Source of the DNA: Symbiodinium natans
Lineage: Eukaryota; Sar; Dinophyceae; Suessiales; Symbiodiniaceae
Length of the DNA: 64,000 bases
Assembly: GCA_905221605.1 (NCBI GenBank)
Contig: CAJNDS010002364.1
Location: forward strand, 186,001 to 250,000
Direction of reading: 5' to 3'
Below the pieces are notes generated by a model that searched no databases, was not told where the DNA came from, and saw nothing but the letters and a program-made list of their open reading frames with translations. A program made the translations under genes and the position numbers. Below are positions 21,889 to 33,760 of the stretch, piece after piece. Position 1 is the first letter of the stretch, and every line of letters starts with the position of its first letter.

Positions 21889-23070
21889 TTCCCCATTCTT
21901 TACTGCTTCAACCCGAAACCCCAAACCCTAAGCCCTAAACCCTAAACCCTCCTATGTTCTCGCTTTCTCTAAGCTGGTTGGCACAGAGAGGTTGCTTCCC
22001 CGCTTGCGGAGTATTTTGAAATCCCAGAAACTGCGCGGCCACGCCGCAAAGCGCGCTTGACAGGGGCCTTACTCAGGTTCGGCTTCTTTGGGGGTTTGGG
22101 GCTTAGGGTTTAGGGTTTAGGGTTCAGGGCCTCCGGGATGTCGATTTGAGGCGTGGCGTCGACTTTTCTGGCATCGTCTTCTCCTTGCCGTGCTTAAGCT
22201 AGACCCTAAACCCTAGACCATAGACCCTAAACCCTAAACCCTAAACCCTAAACCCTAAACCCTGAACCCTGAACCCTAAACCCTAAACCCTAAACCCACC
22301 CCCACAGTCCTCTTCAGCAAGTATATATATATATATGTATATACGTGTATGTGCTTCTATTTGTCTTTGGGGGGGGGGGGGGGTGGGCTGGGTTCCCTTA
22401 TGAGTCCTTTAAACCAAAACGGGCACGCCTTTCGGGCTTTAGGGCTGAGGGCTTAGGGTTTTTCATTGTGGGTAACCTTGTAGCCCTAAAAACCTAATAG
22501 CCCCAGACACTCAGCCCTAACCTACCCTAAACCCCGCACCCTTAGAAAGCCCCCAAAACCATATACCCCAAAACTCATAAAACCTATGCCCCAAAGCTCA
22601 TAAAACCTATATGAAGCCTAAACGAACCCAAAACCTTCGACCCTAAACCCCAAACCCTGAACCCTGAACCCTGAACCCTGAACCCTAAACCCTAAACCCT
22701 AAACCCTAAACCCTAAACCCTAAACCCTAAACCCTAAACCCTAAACCCTAAACCCTAAACCCTAAACCCTAAACCCTAAACCCAAACCCCTGGGCCCTGC
22801 AAGCTATACGCCCTCCTCCCGTGATGCCGAAGCCTAGGTGCCCCCGGTTTAGGGTTTAGGGTTTAGGGTGTAGGGTTTAGGGTTTAGGGTTTAGGGTTCA
22901 ACACCTCCTAAATTTGCACCGCCGCAGGTTTTAGGTTCAGGGGTTTAGGGGTTAGGGTTTGGGAAACCCCGAGGCCGAAGCCCTAAACCCTAAACCCTAA
23001 ACCCTAAACCCTAAACCCTAAACCCTAAACCCTAAACCCTAAACCCTAAACCCTAAACCCTAAACCCTAA
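20770..23070. other. Intergenic or intronic stretch, repeats only
   Basis: Contains TTTAGGG arrays (21268-21342, 21660-21724), CCCTAAA arrays (22220-22300, 22680-22785, 22978-23073), family A and E fragments, a CT microsatellite (21850-21887), a short TA run near 22322 and a poly-G tract near 22370. A frame at 21975-22072 (SKLVGTERLLPRLRSILKS) may be a terminal exon but is unsupported. Confidence 0.5.
21454..21552. repeat. Family A element
   Basis: Nearly complete right half with internal inverted repeats, ending gtaccatgaacctccaagt. Confidence 0.75.
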
Positions 23071-23080
23071 ACCTTAAGAA

Positions 23081-23242
23081 GCCCTGGAACTGTGTAGCAC
23101 CATTTGTGAGAGCCCTGTGTGGCCCATACGGCAAGGGAGGCAACGTCGGTTCTCCAAATTGGGGCCCTTGTGGGGTGTCCTCATAACTGGGTTGCTGTTC
23201 TGGACCCAGGCTTTGGGGCCTGAGAAAACTGTGGGGGTATAG
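23081..23242 (+). CDS. Exon-like island with hydrophobic segment
   Basis: A 53-codon open frame, ALELCSTICESPVW... then LGPLWGVLITGLLFWTQAL, which could be a membrane span. CCCTAAA array on the left, TTTAGGG on the right. Not recognised. Confidence 0.3.
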   Translation, partial: ALELCSTICESPVWPIRQGRQRRFSKLGPLWGVLITGLLFWTQALGPEKTVGV

Positions 23243-24012
23243 GGTTTAGGGTTTGGGGTTTAGGGTTTAGGGTTTAGGGTTTAGGGTTTAGGGTAGTACA
23301 AGATTCCTGAAGAGCAAACCAGAATGCGATCCCCTACCTAGGGTTCCAAGAGAGCTGGCTGGGGCAGGATTGGCAAAGCCATCCTGCCCGATCTGCTGCG
23401 TGAGGGGAGCTTCCGGGGAAGGCCCTACACCCCAAACCCTAAACCACTAAACCCTGATCCCTAAACCCTGAACCCTGATGCGATTTAATCTTGTGGACAT
23501 ACGGAAGTCCGAGGTAAGACCTAACACAATACACCTTGGGCTCACGGCTTGGGGTTTAGGGCTTTAGGGTTTAGGGTTTAGGGCTTAGGGTTTAGGGTTT
23601 AGGGCTCGCGTTCTGAGGGTTGAGGGTTGAGGGTTTAGGGCTCGTGAACCCCCAGTCTCTTCAACCCTGATTAGGGTTTAGGGTTTAGGGTTTAGGGTTT
23701 AGGGTTTAGGGTTTAGGGTAGAACCCCCCCGGAACCCCCCTACTGTCTCCAACCGGGAACAGGAGGAATTGGGTGTCCTTTGTCTACTATTTGCTTGAAA
23801 ACCCCCCCCCCCCCCCCCATGCGTTTTTGTAAGGACAATGTAAGGGTTATTTTATTTTATTTTTATTTTTATTTTTTTGGGGGGGGGGGTGTTCTTAAGC
23901 AAACAGTTGTAGGCATGTCCCAACATAGAGGTACCTCTGTAGATGCCCACCCCGAATTTCTGTAATCCTCATTACTTAAGCCATTCAAACCCTTGAAACC
24001 CTGGACCCGCAA

Positions 24013-24303
24013 CCCTAAACCCTAGCCCTAAACCCTAAACCCTAAACCCTAAACCCTAAACCCTAAACCCTAAACCCTAAACCCTAAACCCTAAACCCTA
24101 AACCCTAAACCCTAAACCCTAAACCCTAAACCCTAAACCCTAAACCCTAAACCTAAACCCTAAACCCTAAACCCTAAACCCTAAACCCTAAACCCTAAAC
24201 CCTAAACCCTAAACCCTAAACCCTAAACCCTAAACCCTAAACCCTAAACCCTAAACCCTAAACCCTAAACCCTAAACCCTAGCCCTAAACCCTAAACCCT
24301 ATC
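24013..24303. repeat. Longest CCCTAAA array
   Basis: About 40 near-perfect heptamers. It is followed by a short unique piece (AQLRLDARMRPCAVW in one frame) and a TTTAGGG array at 24375-24470, so the pair could form a long hairpin. Confidence 0.95.
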
Positions 24304-24897
24304 AAAACATCCCTCGGAGCTCCCGGGCAGGGCTCAGTTAAGGCTTGATGCACGCATGCGACCGTGTGCAGTGTGGGGTTTAGGGTTTAGTGTTTAGGGT
24401 TTAGGGTTTAGGGTTTAGGGTTTAGGGTTTAGGGTTTAGGGTTTAGGGTTTAGGGTTTAGGGTTTAGGGGAATGATCCAAGCATAGGCTACCGACTCGAG
24501 GCACACTTGGGGTTTAGGGTTTGGGGTTTCGGGGTTTAGGGCTTGGGGTTTGAGGTTTAGGGCTTGGGGTTTAGGGTTTAGGGCCATTTAGGGTTTGGGG
24601 TCTAGGGTTTGGGGTTTGAGGTTTAGGGTATCATATGCTTCATGCGGGAGACCAGCACATCCTCGGCCATTTTCTTTGGGGTTTAGGGTTCAGTGTTTAG
24701 GGTGTAGGGTTTACGGTTGTTTTTTGGGTTTCAGGTCAGGTTGTGTTTTGAGTTTCTTGGGGTTGAGGGCTGAGTGGACTCTCTAAACCCTAAGCCTCTA
24801 CACCGTCTAATCCCTTCACCCCTTAACCAACCATAAACCCCTAAGTTCTGAGATAGGAAGAACAGGCCCAGCTCTTGCGCGGCGCGCACGCGTGCAG

Positions 24898-24956
24898 GCG
24901 GCCACATGGCAACAGTCGAAGCCGAAATGCGCCAGGCTTTGATGCTGTCCCGTTAA
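24898..24956 (+). CDS. Possible terminal exon
   Basis: After acceptor gcag, codes GGHMATVEAEMRQALMLSR and stop TAA at 24954. No TTTAGGG array directly downstream. Another frame through the same island is open for longer, so the frame is uncertain. Confidence 0.3.
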
Positions 24957-25987
24957 AGGACCGTCAGCAGTGCGAGCCTCTCGAGAAAAAGTGCTTGCCG
25001 GGCTTGCCTAGGTCTTCAATTCGAGGCCCTAAGCCTTGACCCCCAAACCCTCAACACCTAAACCCTGAACCCCTTTCAAAGGAATCAGAGGCCAGTTTCG
25101 GACTTTGGGGACTTAGGGCTTGGGGTTTGGGGTTTAGGGTTTAGGGTTTAGGGTTCGGGTTTCGGGTTTAGGGTTTAGGGTTTTGGGTTTTGGGTTTAGG
25201 GTGCAGGGTCTAGGGTTTAGGGGGGCTTAGGGTAGTCACCCTAAACCCTAAACCCTGAGCCCTAAACCCTGAACGTTTAGGGCCCCTCGCGTGCGTGAGG
25301 CTGGCATCTTGCAGCGCGCGCTGCTCGGCCCGGGACCTTGGCGGAGAGGGGCAGGGGGCATGTGCTCATGAGTCATTGACTACTTCTCTTGTTTTTTGCT
25401 TTGTTTGTGTGTGTGTGTGTGTTTTTCTTGTTTTTTTTTTTGGGGGGGGAGTGATAGAGCTTCGTTTAGGCTTTGGGGGCTCTGTGGGTTAAGGGGGCTT
25501 GTCAGGGCTTGCAGCTCAGTATTGCGAGCATCCCGCAGGCTTCGATCAAAGACCCTAAGAGCCCTAAAGCCCTCAAAAAGCACGAAGCTCTTAAAGCCTA
25601 AAAAGCCATAGCATCCCTTAAAACCGAGAACCATGCAAAGCCTTGAAGCACTGAAAGCCCTTAACGCCTTTGCTGCCGTTTAAGCCTAAAGCCCACAAAA
25701 CCCTTAAAGCCATGAAAGCCCTAAAGCCCCAACTCCCGAAAATCCCTAACTTCCTAAGACCCTAAATACGACCTTTAAAACCCCTTGAAAGCCCTTAACG
25801 ATCTTCAAATCCGTCAAGGCCCTCAAGCCCTCTCGCCCTCCTAAGGCACGAAAGGCCTGAAAGACCTAAAGCCCTAAAACCCTAAAAGACCAACCCTAAA
25901 CCCTAATCCCTAAACCCTAAACCCAAAACCCTAAACCCTAAACCCTAAACCCCCCAAAAAACAGCCCGTAAGCGCCCTGCTCCCCAG

Positions 25988-26066
25988 GCCTCTGGACGCC
26001 TGATGTCCTCCGCGTCTCCCGCACCTCCGCGCCCTGCTTTGACGGCGTCTTCTCGCCAGAGGCCAG
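25988..26066 (+). CDS. Exon-like island, GC3-rich
   Basis: After acceptor cccag, one frame codes LWTPDVLRVSRTSAPCFDGV then FSPEAR, with G or C at most third positions as in the kinase exons. CCCTAAA on the left, TTTAGGG-like on the right. Function unknown. Confidence 0.35.
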
Positions 26067-26824
26067 GGTCTTACAGGGTTTTGGGTTTAGGGGTTTAGGG
26101 GTTTAGGGTTTAGGGGCTTTAGGGGTTTTAGGGGTTTTAGGGTTTAGGGTTAGGAGTTTCACGGTTTAGGGGTTTTAGGGTTTAGGGTTTCAGGGGTTTT
26201 GGGGTTCAGGGTTTAGGGGTCAGGGGTTTAGGGTTAAGCTGCGGGTGCAACAAAGCGTCAGGAAATATTGTCGGGACGCAGAACTTCCAAGACCTCTTAA
26301 CTGAAAAGTTCCTAAACCGAAGCCCTAAACTCCAGCATGATGTCTTTTTTTGGGAGGTTCCGTAGGTCAGGATCCAATGTTGATTCTCGGCAGCAGAGTC
26401 CTAGGTCGAAGCCTCCGCCCCCACCAAAGCCAAAACCCTAAACCCTAAATCCGAAATCCCAAAATCCTAAGGGGTTTAGGGTGTAGGGTCTCCCTAAACC
26501 CTAAACCCCTGACCCATAAACCCTAAACCCTAAACTCCTGAAACCCTAAACCCTAAAACCCCTAAACCCTAAACCGTGAAAACTCCTAACCCTAAACCCT
26601 AAATCCGAAATCCCAAAATCCTAAGGGGTTTAGGGTTTAGGGTGTTTGAGACACTTACCCTCGGCTTAACCCTAAACCCTAAACCCTAAACCCGAAACCC
26701 TATCCCCTAAACCCTAAACACATACGCACCCCTAGGCCTTAAACCCTAAGCCCCAATCCCTCATCTCGCTCTACCAGATGAAGTCGATTCCGGGGCCAAG
26801 CTTGGTTCACCATGAGAGTGCATG

Positions 26825-27004
26825 GGTTTAGGGTTTAGGGTTTAGGGTTTAGGGTTTAGGGTTTAGGGTTTAGGGTTTAGGGTTTAGGGTTTAGGGTTTA
26901 GGGTTTAGGGTTTAGGTTAGGGTTTAGGGTTTAGGGTTTAGGGTTTAGGGTTTAGGGTTTAGGGTTTAGGGTTTAGGGTTTAGGGTTTAGGGTTTAGGGT
27001 TTAG
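26825..27004. repeat. TTTAGGG array
   Basis: About 25 heptamers with one shortened unit. Followed at 27068-27160 by a CCCTAAA array of opposite orientation. Confidence 0.95.
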
Positions 27005-27220
27005 GGGAGCGAAGGCCCTGGAGAGCTGACACCAGGACCAGGGCCCTGCCCGAAAGCTTGGTTTTTGTCCCTAAACCCTAAACCCGAAGCCCTAAACCCT
27101 AAACCCTAAACCCTAAACACTAAACCCTAAACCCTAAACCCTAACCCTAAACCCTAAACCAAGACCTTCGCCATAGCCTGCGTGTCATTGGCAGCCTAAG
27201 AATCAACGAGACTCCGGGGC

Positions 27221-27292
27221 CTTCTTGGGTTTCCTTATTTAGTAGGAATATTAAAGTTGGACCTTTTTCCCCTTGGCTATTGGAGAACTAAG
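27221..27292. repeat. Family B element, left end lost
   Basis: cttcttgggtttccttattt to attggagaactaag. Confidence 0.75.
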
Positions 27293-27836
27293 AGTCCCTT
27301 AGCCTCCGCTGAGCTCATATGGCCTTCCTTGGAGGCCTGCTGCAAATCGCCTGCAACCTGACTGTACCCTGAACCCTAAACCCTAAACCCTAAACCCTAA
27401 ACCCTGCACCCAAGGGTATGCAGAAGTAATTGCTTGCTCGCCGGCTCCGCTCCGTGCGATGACTAGACACAGCCGTTCCCTCGAGCCCTAAACCTCTCAA
27501 AGCCCACCCGAAACACTAAACTTATTAGACCCCTGAACCTTATAAACCCCTAAATCCCCCCTTAAACCCCCTGAACCCCTAAACACTGAACACCCGCTAC
27601 ATCCCAAACCCTGTGCACCCCCTGAGCCCTAAATCCTAAATCCTAAACCCTAAACCCTAAACCCTAAACCCTACACCCTAAACCCTAAACCCTGAACCAT
27701 AAACCCTAAACCCCAAACCCTAAACCCTAAACCCTAAACCCTAAACCCTACACCCTAAACCCTAAACCCTGAACCTTAAACCCTGAACCCTAAACCCTAA
27801 ACCCCAAACCCTAAACCCTACGCCCTAAACCTAGAG

Positions 27837-27906
27837 GCGCACCGGGCCTTCCAATCCGCTGCCAGCGACCTCCCACCAAGAGTCCCGGCCTTGGGGCAGC
27901 CCTCGG
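27837..27906. CDS. Exon-like island, strand unclear
   Basis: Both strands are open: + reads EAHRAFQSAASDLPPRVP, - reads GRDSWWEVAGSGLEGPVRL. CCCTAAA on the left and TTTAGGG on the right, a pattern that does not reveal the strand. Confidence 0.25.
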
Positions 27907-27907
27907 G

Positions 27908-28166
27908 TCTTAGGGTTTAGGGTTTAGGGTTTAGGGTTTAGGGTTTAGGGTTTAGGGTTTAGGGTTTAGGGTTTAGGGTTTAGGGTTTAGGGTTTAGGGT
28001 TTTTAGGGTTTAGGGTTTAGGGTTAGGGTTTAGGGTTTAGCGCTTAGGGTTTAGGGTTTAGGGTTTAGGGTTTAGGGTTTAGGGTTTAGGGTTTAGGGTT
28101 TAGGGTTTAGCGCTTAGGGTTTAGGGTTTAGGTTTAGCGCTTAGGGTTTAGGGTTTAGGGTTTGGG
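27908..28166. repeat. TTTAGGG array with cgc variants
   Basis: About 35 heptamers. Three separate copies of a ttagcgcttaggg variant (near 28037, 28107, 28135) point to duplication of blocks inside the array. Confidence 0.9.
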
Positions 28167-28169
28167 GTT

Positions 28170-28780
28170 AGGGTCTTTAGGGGTTGTAGGGGGCTTTTAG
28201 GAGGGTTTAGGGTGGGGGTTTGGGGTTTTAGGATTTTGGGGTTTTTCGGGGGCTTCAGCAGATGGGGGCTTTGCGGGGGTTATAGGTGTTTAGGGTTGAG
28301 GGTTTAGGGTTTCTTACGGGGGTTTGGGGGGAGTTTAGGGGGTTCTGGGCGTCTTGGGGGGTTTGCGAGGTTTAGGGTGTTTAGGGGGTGCTTTATTTCA
28401 GTGTTTAGGGTTTAGGATTTGGGTTTCGATTTGGGCGTGTTTGGGGCTTAAAGGGGTTTAGGGGGTGTTTGGGTGTTTGGTGGGTTTTGGGCGGGTTTCA
28501 GGAGGTTTGTAGGGGGTTTTGGGGGTCTTTGGTGGTGGTTTTTGAGGGGTTTGGGGGGGGGGGGGGGGGGTTAGGATTTGAGGTTCAGAGGGTTTGGCTT
28601 TAGGAAATTACGGGGTTTTGGAGAGGTTAGGGGTTTAGGGGGGATTTCGGGGGCTTGGGGGATTTTGAGGGGTTTTGGGAGGTTGCGAAGGCCGGGGGGT
28701 TTTGGGGGGTTTCGGGGGGTTGGGGGTTTCAGAGGGTTTTGGGGATTGAGGGCTAGAGCCTCAACCTTTAACCCCGCCCT
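28170..28780. repeat. Degenerate G/T-rich tract
   Basis: About 600 bp made of ggg, ttt and gtttagg variants with a poly-G run near 28554-28570. It has the strand bias of a decayed TTTAGGG array. Frames through it are low-complexity Gly/Phe/Arg and are not taken as genes. Confidence 0.7.
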
Positions 28781-29015
28781 CTAACACCCTAAACCCGCGC
28801 AACTGTGCTCCAAAAGCAGCCAACCTTTGAAAAGCCTCTTATGATATGGGGCTACCAAGACTCCGCCCCTCCGAAATCACACGCCAAGCCCCAAACCCTA
28901 ACCCTAAACCGTAAACCCCGGACAAGGCTCTCTTCACCCTAAACCCCAAAATTTAAGACCGATCTCCAGGCTCCTCGGGGCCTGCAGACGATGGAAGGCG
29001 GATCATCACAGGGTG

Positions 29016-29170
29016 TCGGGGCCACCGGGTAGGGTTTGGGGTTTGGGGCTTGGGGCTTGGGGCTTGGGGCTTGGGGCTTGGGGCTTGGGGCTTGGGGCTT
29101 GGGGCTTGGGGCTTGGGGCTTAGGGTTTAGGGTTTAGGGTTTAGGGTTTAGGGTTTCGGGGCCACCGGGT
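29016..29170. repeat. Telomere-variant array bracketed by a 15-bp direct repeat
   Basis: tcggggccaccgggt occurs at 29016-29030 and again at 29156-29170. Between them lie about 11 copies of CTTGGGG (29043-29120) and then TTTAGGG units. Confidence 0.85.
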
Positions 29171-29409
29171 TAGATGGACGGTTGTAAGTACATTTGCATT
29201 TGGATTGGTAAGTACCATGGACCCCTGTCCCCGCAGCTACTCCCGAGCCTCGAGGGGCTACTTCCTTCCGGACCAACGTCCACAGCCAGTCCCTCAAACC
29301 CCCGAACCCTAAAACCCTAAACCCTGGACCCTAACCCCTATAAACCCTAAACCCTGGACCCTAAACCCTAAACCCTAACCCCTATAAACCCTAAACCCTA
29401 AACCCTAAT

Positions 29410-29624
29410 GTCCGTTTCTTGCCCGGAACAGGCCGCTCCTTAGCCTGCGGGCCTAGGTCGCTAGCCCGCCTCCCACAGCAGCCACGACCGACCCGATCGT
29501 TAAAGTCATCACTCGTGGCTTCTTTGCGCCTTTTGGAAAGAGCTTCAAAAAGAATACCCCAAAGGTTTCGGGCCAGGACGTCCCGGCGCTTAGGCCACCG
29601 CTCAAAAATCGAGTCATGCCACAC
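29410..29624 (-). CDS. Hypothetical ORF/first exon on the minus strand
   Basis: Minus-strand ATG at 29624; reads MWHDSIFERWPKRRDVLARN..., then GILFEALSKRRKEATSDDF, and runs into TTTAGGG at 29409. This would fit a first exon followed by a telomeric intron. The plus strand is also open (Arg/Ser-rich), which looks more like a shadow. Not recognised. Confidence 0.35.
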
Positions 29625-29712
29625 GAAAGAGACTATTCCCGCGTATTTGAGGATCGCTTGGCCGTTACGTTGGGCGTGGAGAACGGCCTAAACCCCAAAA
29701 CCCCAAAACCCT

Positions 29713-30930
29713 TATTCACTGTTAACTTTTATCCCCTCAACCGAAAGCCGCTACATTAGAGGACCGCTGGCACGAGGATCCGGTGTTGGCTTGGCGCTGC
29801 TCTTAAAGCTCGATGCACGTTCTTTGTTTGGTCGTAAATGTGTGGGAAATGGCTTGTTTGCATTTGTCAGGTCTGCCGAATCCGGTACAACTTTTGCGCT
29901 GTGTGCAGACGACATGGATCTTGGCGCGGATGCATGCGCGATCGTCCGTTGCGATGGGTCATGTGTTTACGGCCAACGAGCGCCGGCATCATGGGAAAGA
30001 AACTCGCCGACCTTTTGCGTGCGCCGTGGCGTCAAAGGTGTGGGAGATTTATTGCCTGGCTCACGTTATGAGAGAAGGATAGCAGGCAGAACGTTGGTGC
30101 AGGCGAACATCGGCAAGGGACAGATTGAGGCGCTATCTGTGATGAAGGCGTGGGCTTTTTTGACTCCCAGGTTTGTCTTTTCGTCTTGTCTTTTTCCAGC
30201 AGGCTATCCAGGGAAAGCACTGTCGCGGCAGCAAGCTCAACGACTCAACGGCCTCTCGACTCTGTCGAGTCTGGTCAAGACGCTCACGTCTTATCGTGAG
30301 AGATCGTTATCTGAGACCGTGGTGCATGGGTCGGTTCTTTTATGTCGTCTGTGTTATGCGCGAGGTCAGTTTTGTTTTTGCTTGTTTTTTTCGCTTATCG
30401 TGCGCCGTAGTTCGATGGGTTGCTCGTTTCTTGCAGCCTGGGATGTGTTTTTGGGTTCCTGGTTTCTGTTGGTTAGATGTGTGATAGGTTTTTTGTTCGA
30501 CGCATGTGTCACTTGAGAGGATATGAACCACAAAATTCAATGACAATTATTACCCGCTTGATTCGATAAAGGTGAATGATCATATGCTGCGGAAAATATG
30601 TTTCCTCGACCCTTGCAACTGAAGAACCTTGGCAGCGGATAAATTCCTTATCCATTGTTAAAGACAGGATGGCCGAATTCTCAGTCTTCCTTTTTTTTCA
30701 CAGTGCCTGGCGACCGATAAGGTCCTTGCATGGCCGAACAGTGTCTTTTTAAGTGGTATTCTGTCGCTAGATGCTCGTGGTTTAGATCCTCGGGGACTTT
30801 TGCATAAGGAGTGAAAAGAACTCGGCGACAAGCTCGCCAGAGGTACAACATAGCGCGGCACGTTTCGCAGCTGCATAACTCTCAATTACATAGATGCCTG
30901 TAGAAGCCCCAAAGGCCCCCCCCCCTACCT
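29713..30930 (+). other. Telomere-free unique island with a 241-codon ORF (29791-30516)
   Basis: About 1.2 kb without TTTAGGG, T-rich toward its right end. The longest frame (MALLLKLDARSLFGRKCVGN...) has no recognisable motif and two other + frames are also open for 77-103 codons, so coding status is doubtful. A short GT...pyrimidine-rich...CAG stretch at about 30172-30201 looks like a conventional tiny intron. Could be a gene, a retro-element remnant or a regulatory spacer. Confidence 0.3.
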
Positions 30931-31028
30931 ACTGTAGGCACCATATGCACAAGCCCCCATATATATATATATATATATTATTTATTTATATCTATATTTA
31001 TACCCTTTGAAGATTTGATTCCTTCAAT

Positions 31029-31150
31029 ACTTGGAGGTTCATGGTACTTAATAACCCAATTATAACTGTACTTGTAAGCCCCTTCAGTGCCCTAATGTGG
31101 TTATAGTTGCGTTACAAGTACAGAGAGAATTGGGTGGTAAGTACCCTGAA
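31029..31150. repeat. Family A element, nearly complete
   Basis: Left end acttggaggttcatggtact is intact. The interior repeats aactgtacttgtaagcccct and the right arm is mutated (gtaccctgaa). Confidence 0.85.
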
Positions 31151-31219
31151 TAATCCCTAAACCCTAAACCCTAAACCCTAAACCCTAAACCCTAAACCCT
31201 AAACCTCAAGCCCCCTCAG

Positions 31220-31292
31220 CTGCATGGTGGGCAGGCCATCTTTGGCTGCATGGGCTCCTGCCGTCTGCCCCTGAGAGCGCCAGTGGCCCTGA
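31220..31292 (+). CDS. Exon-like island
   Basis: After acceptor cctcag, codes LHGGQAIFGCMGSCRLPLRA then PVALR. CCCTAAA on the left, TTTAGGG-type on the right. Unrecognised. Confidence 0.35.
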
Positions 31293-32210
31293 GACCTTGG
31301 GGTTTGAGGGTTTAGGGTCTTAGAGGTTGAGGGTTTTAGAGGTTTTTTGGGGTTTTAGAGGTTGAGGGTTTTAGGGTTGAGGGTTTTTGGGGTTTTTTGG
31401 GTTTTAAGGCTTTTAGGGTTGAGGGTTTTTGGGTTTTAGGGTTTTAGGGTTTTTTGGTTTTGGGGTTTTGGGGTTTTAGGGTTTAGGGTTTATAGGGTTT
31501 TAGGGTTTAGGGTTTAGGAGTTAGGGTTTGGGGTTTAGGGTTTAGGGTATCTACTTCCAGCATGGCCCTTATCTTGCCGTGAAGGTCCTACCTTGAACAG
31601 GAAACATGAGTAACTCCCTCGATGAAGGATATGTACCCAAAGGTCCTGATGGACCTGACCAAACCACTTCGTGGGGACCAAGCAAGACCAGGCACCCTAA
31701 ACCCTAACCCTCAACCCTAAGCCCTAAGCCCTAAGCCCTAAACCCTGCACGAGGGTTCAGTTTACAATTTTGGGTTCAGGCTGTGCTGGGCGTGTTGAGG
31801 GGAGGGAGGGTGGTTTGGGTGTGGGGTGCAGGGTTTAGGGTTTAGGGTTTAGGGTTTAGGGGTTAGGGGTTAGGGTTTAGGGGTTAGGGGTTAGGGTTTA
31901 GGGGTTAGGGTTTAGGGTTCAGGGGGTAGACCCGAAACCCAGCGGAAACGAGGTGCTCGAGGGCTCCAAGGCTTCAGGGGTTTCGGGTTTAGGGTTGAGG
32001 ATCTCGGGTTTGGGGGGGGGGGGGGGGGGGGGAAGGTGTTGGCGTCTAGTCTTAGGGCTTTTGGGCCTTGAGTTTTGCAGCGCAGTGTTGTTGTGGGGTT
32101 TCGGGTTTTGTTGAGGTTTCTACTCGCAAAGTGACCCGAAGCATTTGCGCCAGTCAAGACCCTAAGCACCCAAAAGCCTGGGGTTTCCTGGACCTGAACC
32201 CTTCTGAAAG

Positions 32211-32344
32211 CTTCATGGTACTTAATAACCCACTTCTAACTGTTCTTATATCCCAATTATAACCACATTAGGGGCACCTAAGGGGCTTAAAAGTGGCTAG
32301 AAGTACAGTTACATTTGGGCTATTAGTACCATGAACCTCGAAGT
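32211..32344. repeat. Family A element, nearly complete
   Basis: Both arms present (cttcatggtacttaataacc ... attagtaccatgaacctcg). Confidence 0.85.
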
Positions 32345-32606
32345 AAACCCTAATCCCTGAATCTCGGGATCCTCGCCCTAAACCCTGAACCCCAAACCTC
32401 CCCCTACAGAACCCAAAACGAAAGGGATCGGATGTTCCGAATCCCTGGCCCAAAGGTCACAGACCTTCACACGCTTAAGGCTTCACGGTTTAGCGCTTGG
32501 GTTTTAGTGTGGGGTGCTTCCGTGGTTGGGTGCAGGGTTCAGAAGTTAGAGGTTTGAGGGTTTTGGCGCGCTGCTAGAAAAAAACCATAACCCGACTTGC
32601 ACACCC

Positions 32607-32692
32607 CTGGTCTGCGTCGAGGATGCGCAGTGTGCGTCAGTACGCGACTGTCCGGTCTCCCAGAAAGGGGGCCTCGCGGACTTAAGAAAGGG
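32607..32692 (+). CDS. Exon-like island, cysteine-containing
   Basis: Codes LVCVEDAQCASVRDCPVSQK then GGLADLRK, with high G/C at third positions and three Cys in 13 residues. TTTAGGG follows. Unrecognised. Confidence 0.35.
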
Positions 32693-33314
32693 TTTAGGAT
32701 CGAGACTTCAAAGATTAAACCCTAAACCCTAAAATCCTCCCGCCCCCCCCCCCCCCCCCCCCCCCCATTTTACCCCTTACAAAACCCGCATACCCCGAGT
32801 GACCCTGTATATGCTTGTTATCCTGAAGTCTAGGGCTACCTTCGCACCCATAGTCTCACTCGTGTGCCGCTGTAAACCCTAAAACCTGCCAATCCTCTGA
32901 AGCATCTAGACCCTAATCCCCCTAACCCTCTCAAACCTAAAGCCTCTACACCCTAAACCCTCTACACCCTAAACCCTAAACCCTAAACCCTAAACCCTAA
33001 ACCCTAAACCCTAAACCCTAAACCCTAAACCCTAAACCTTGAACCCGAATCCCTAAACCCTGAACCCTAACCCCAAGCCCTGAACCCTAAACCATAAATC
33101 ATACCAGGAGGAGTCAGGGAGGCGATTGCTGAGAGTTTGTTGTTTCCGGGTAGTCGAAAGACTCGGCCCCTGCCGAAAGCGCTAAGTTAAGCGCTTGAGC
33201 CCGAAACCCTGAGTCCTTATGATGAGATGGTTGCTGGGCTCCCCTAACCCTAAACCCTAAACCCTAAGCGCTAAACCCTAAACCCTAAACCCTAAACCCT
33301 AAACCAACTCGGAG

Positions 33315-33366
33315 GCCTGGAAGAAGGCCAACCTCCAGCTCACCATGCCTTCCAGCGCCCCGGCAG
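33315..33366 (+). CDS. Exon-like island
   Basis: After acceptor cggag, codes AWKKANLQLTMPSSAPA; followed at once by gtttaggg, which could supply a GT donor. CCCTAAA array on the left. Unrecognised. Confidence 0.4.
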
Positions 33367-33655
33367 GTTTAGGGTTTAGGGTTTAGGGTTTTGGGTTTGG
33401 GGTTTGGGGTTTGGGGTTTGGGGTTTGGGTCATGTGAGTTTTTTCAGTGCAATCTGCTGAGCCCTCGGCGAGCGAATGGCCGCCGTAGCCCGACGACTGC
33501 AAGGCTTGCTGCTGACGACACCCCCCAAGTCGCAAACCCCGAAATCCTAAACCCTTAAGCTCGTAAACCATAGCCCTCTGAGCCCCGAAATCCCGAAACC
33601 CTCCCTAAACCCTAAGCCCCAAGCCCTAAACCCTTATGTAAGCCTTCCACCCCGA

Positions 33656-33760
33656 GGCGTCGAGCATCTCTTTGGCGAGCCGCTCGTTTTCGACACGGTG
33701 GCGGACGCCGAAGCGGCTGGCGTCATGTGGCTGGAGGCGACCCGAAACCCTAAAGCCTAA
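33656..33760 (+). CDS. Exon-like island, possible terminal exon
   Basis: Codes RGVEHLFGEPLVFDTVADAE then AAGVMWLEATR, with strong G/C at third positions. If not spliced it stops at 33758 inside CCCTAAA-like sequence, as if a telomeric repeat supplied the stop. Unrecognised. Confidence 0.4.
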   Translation, partial: GVEHLFGEPLVFDTVADAEAAGVMWLEATRNPKA

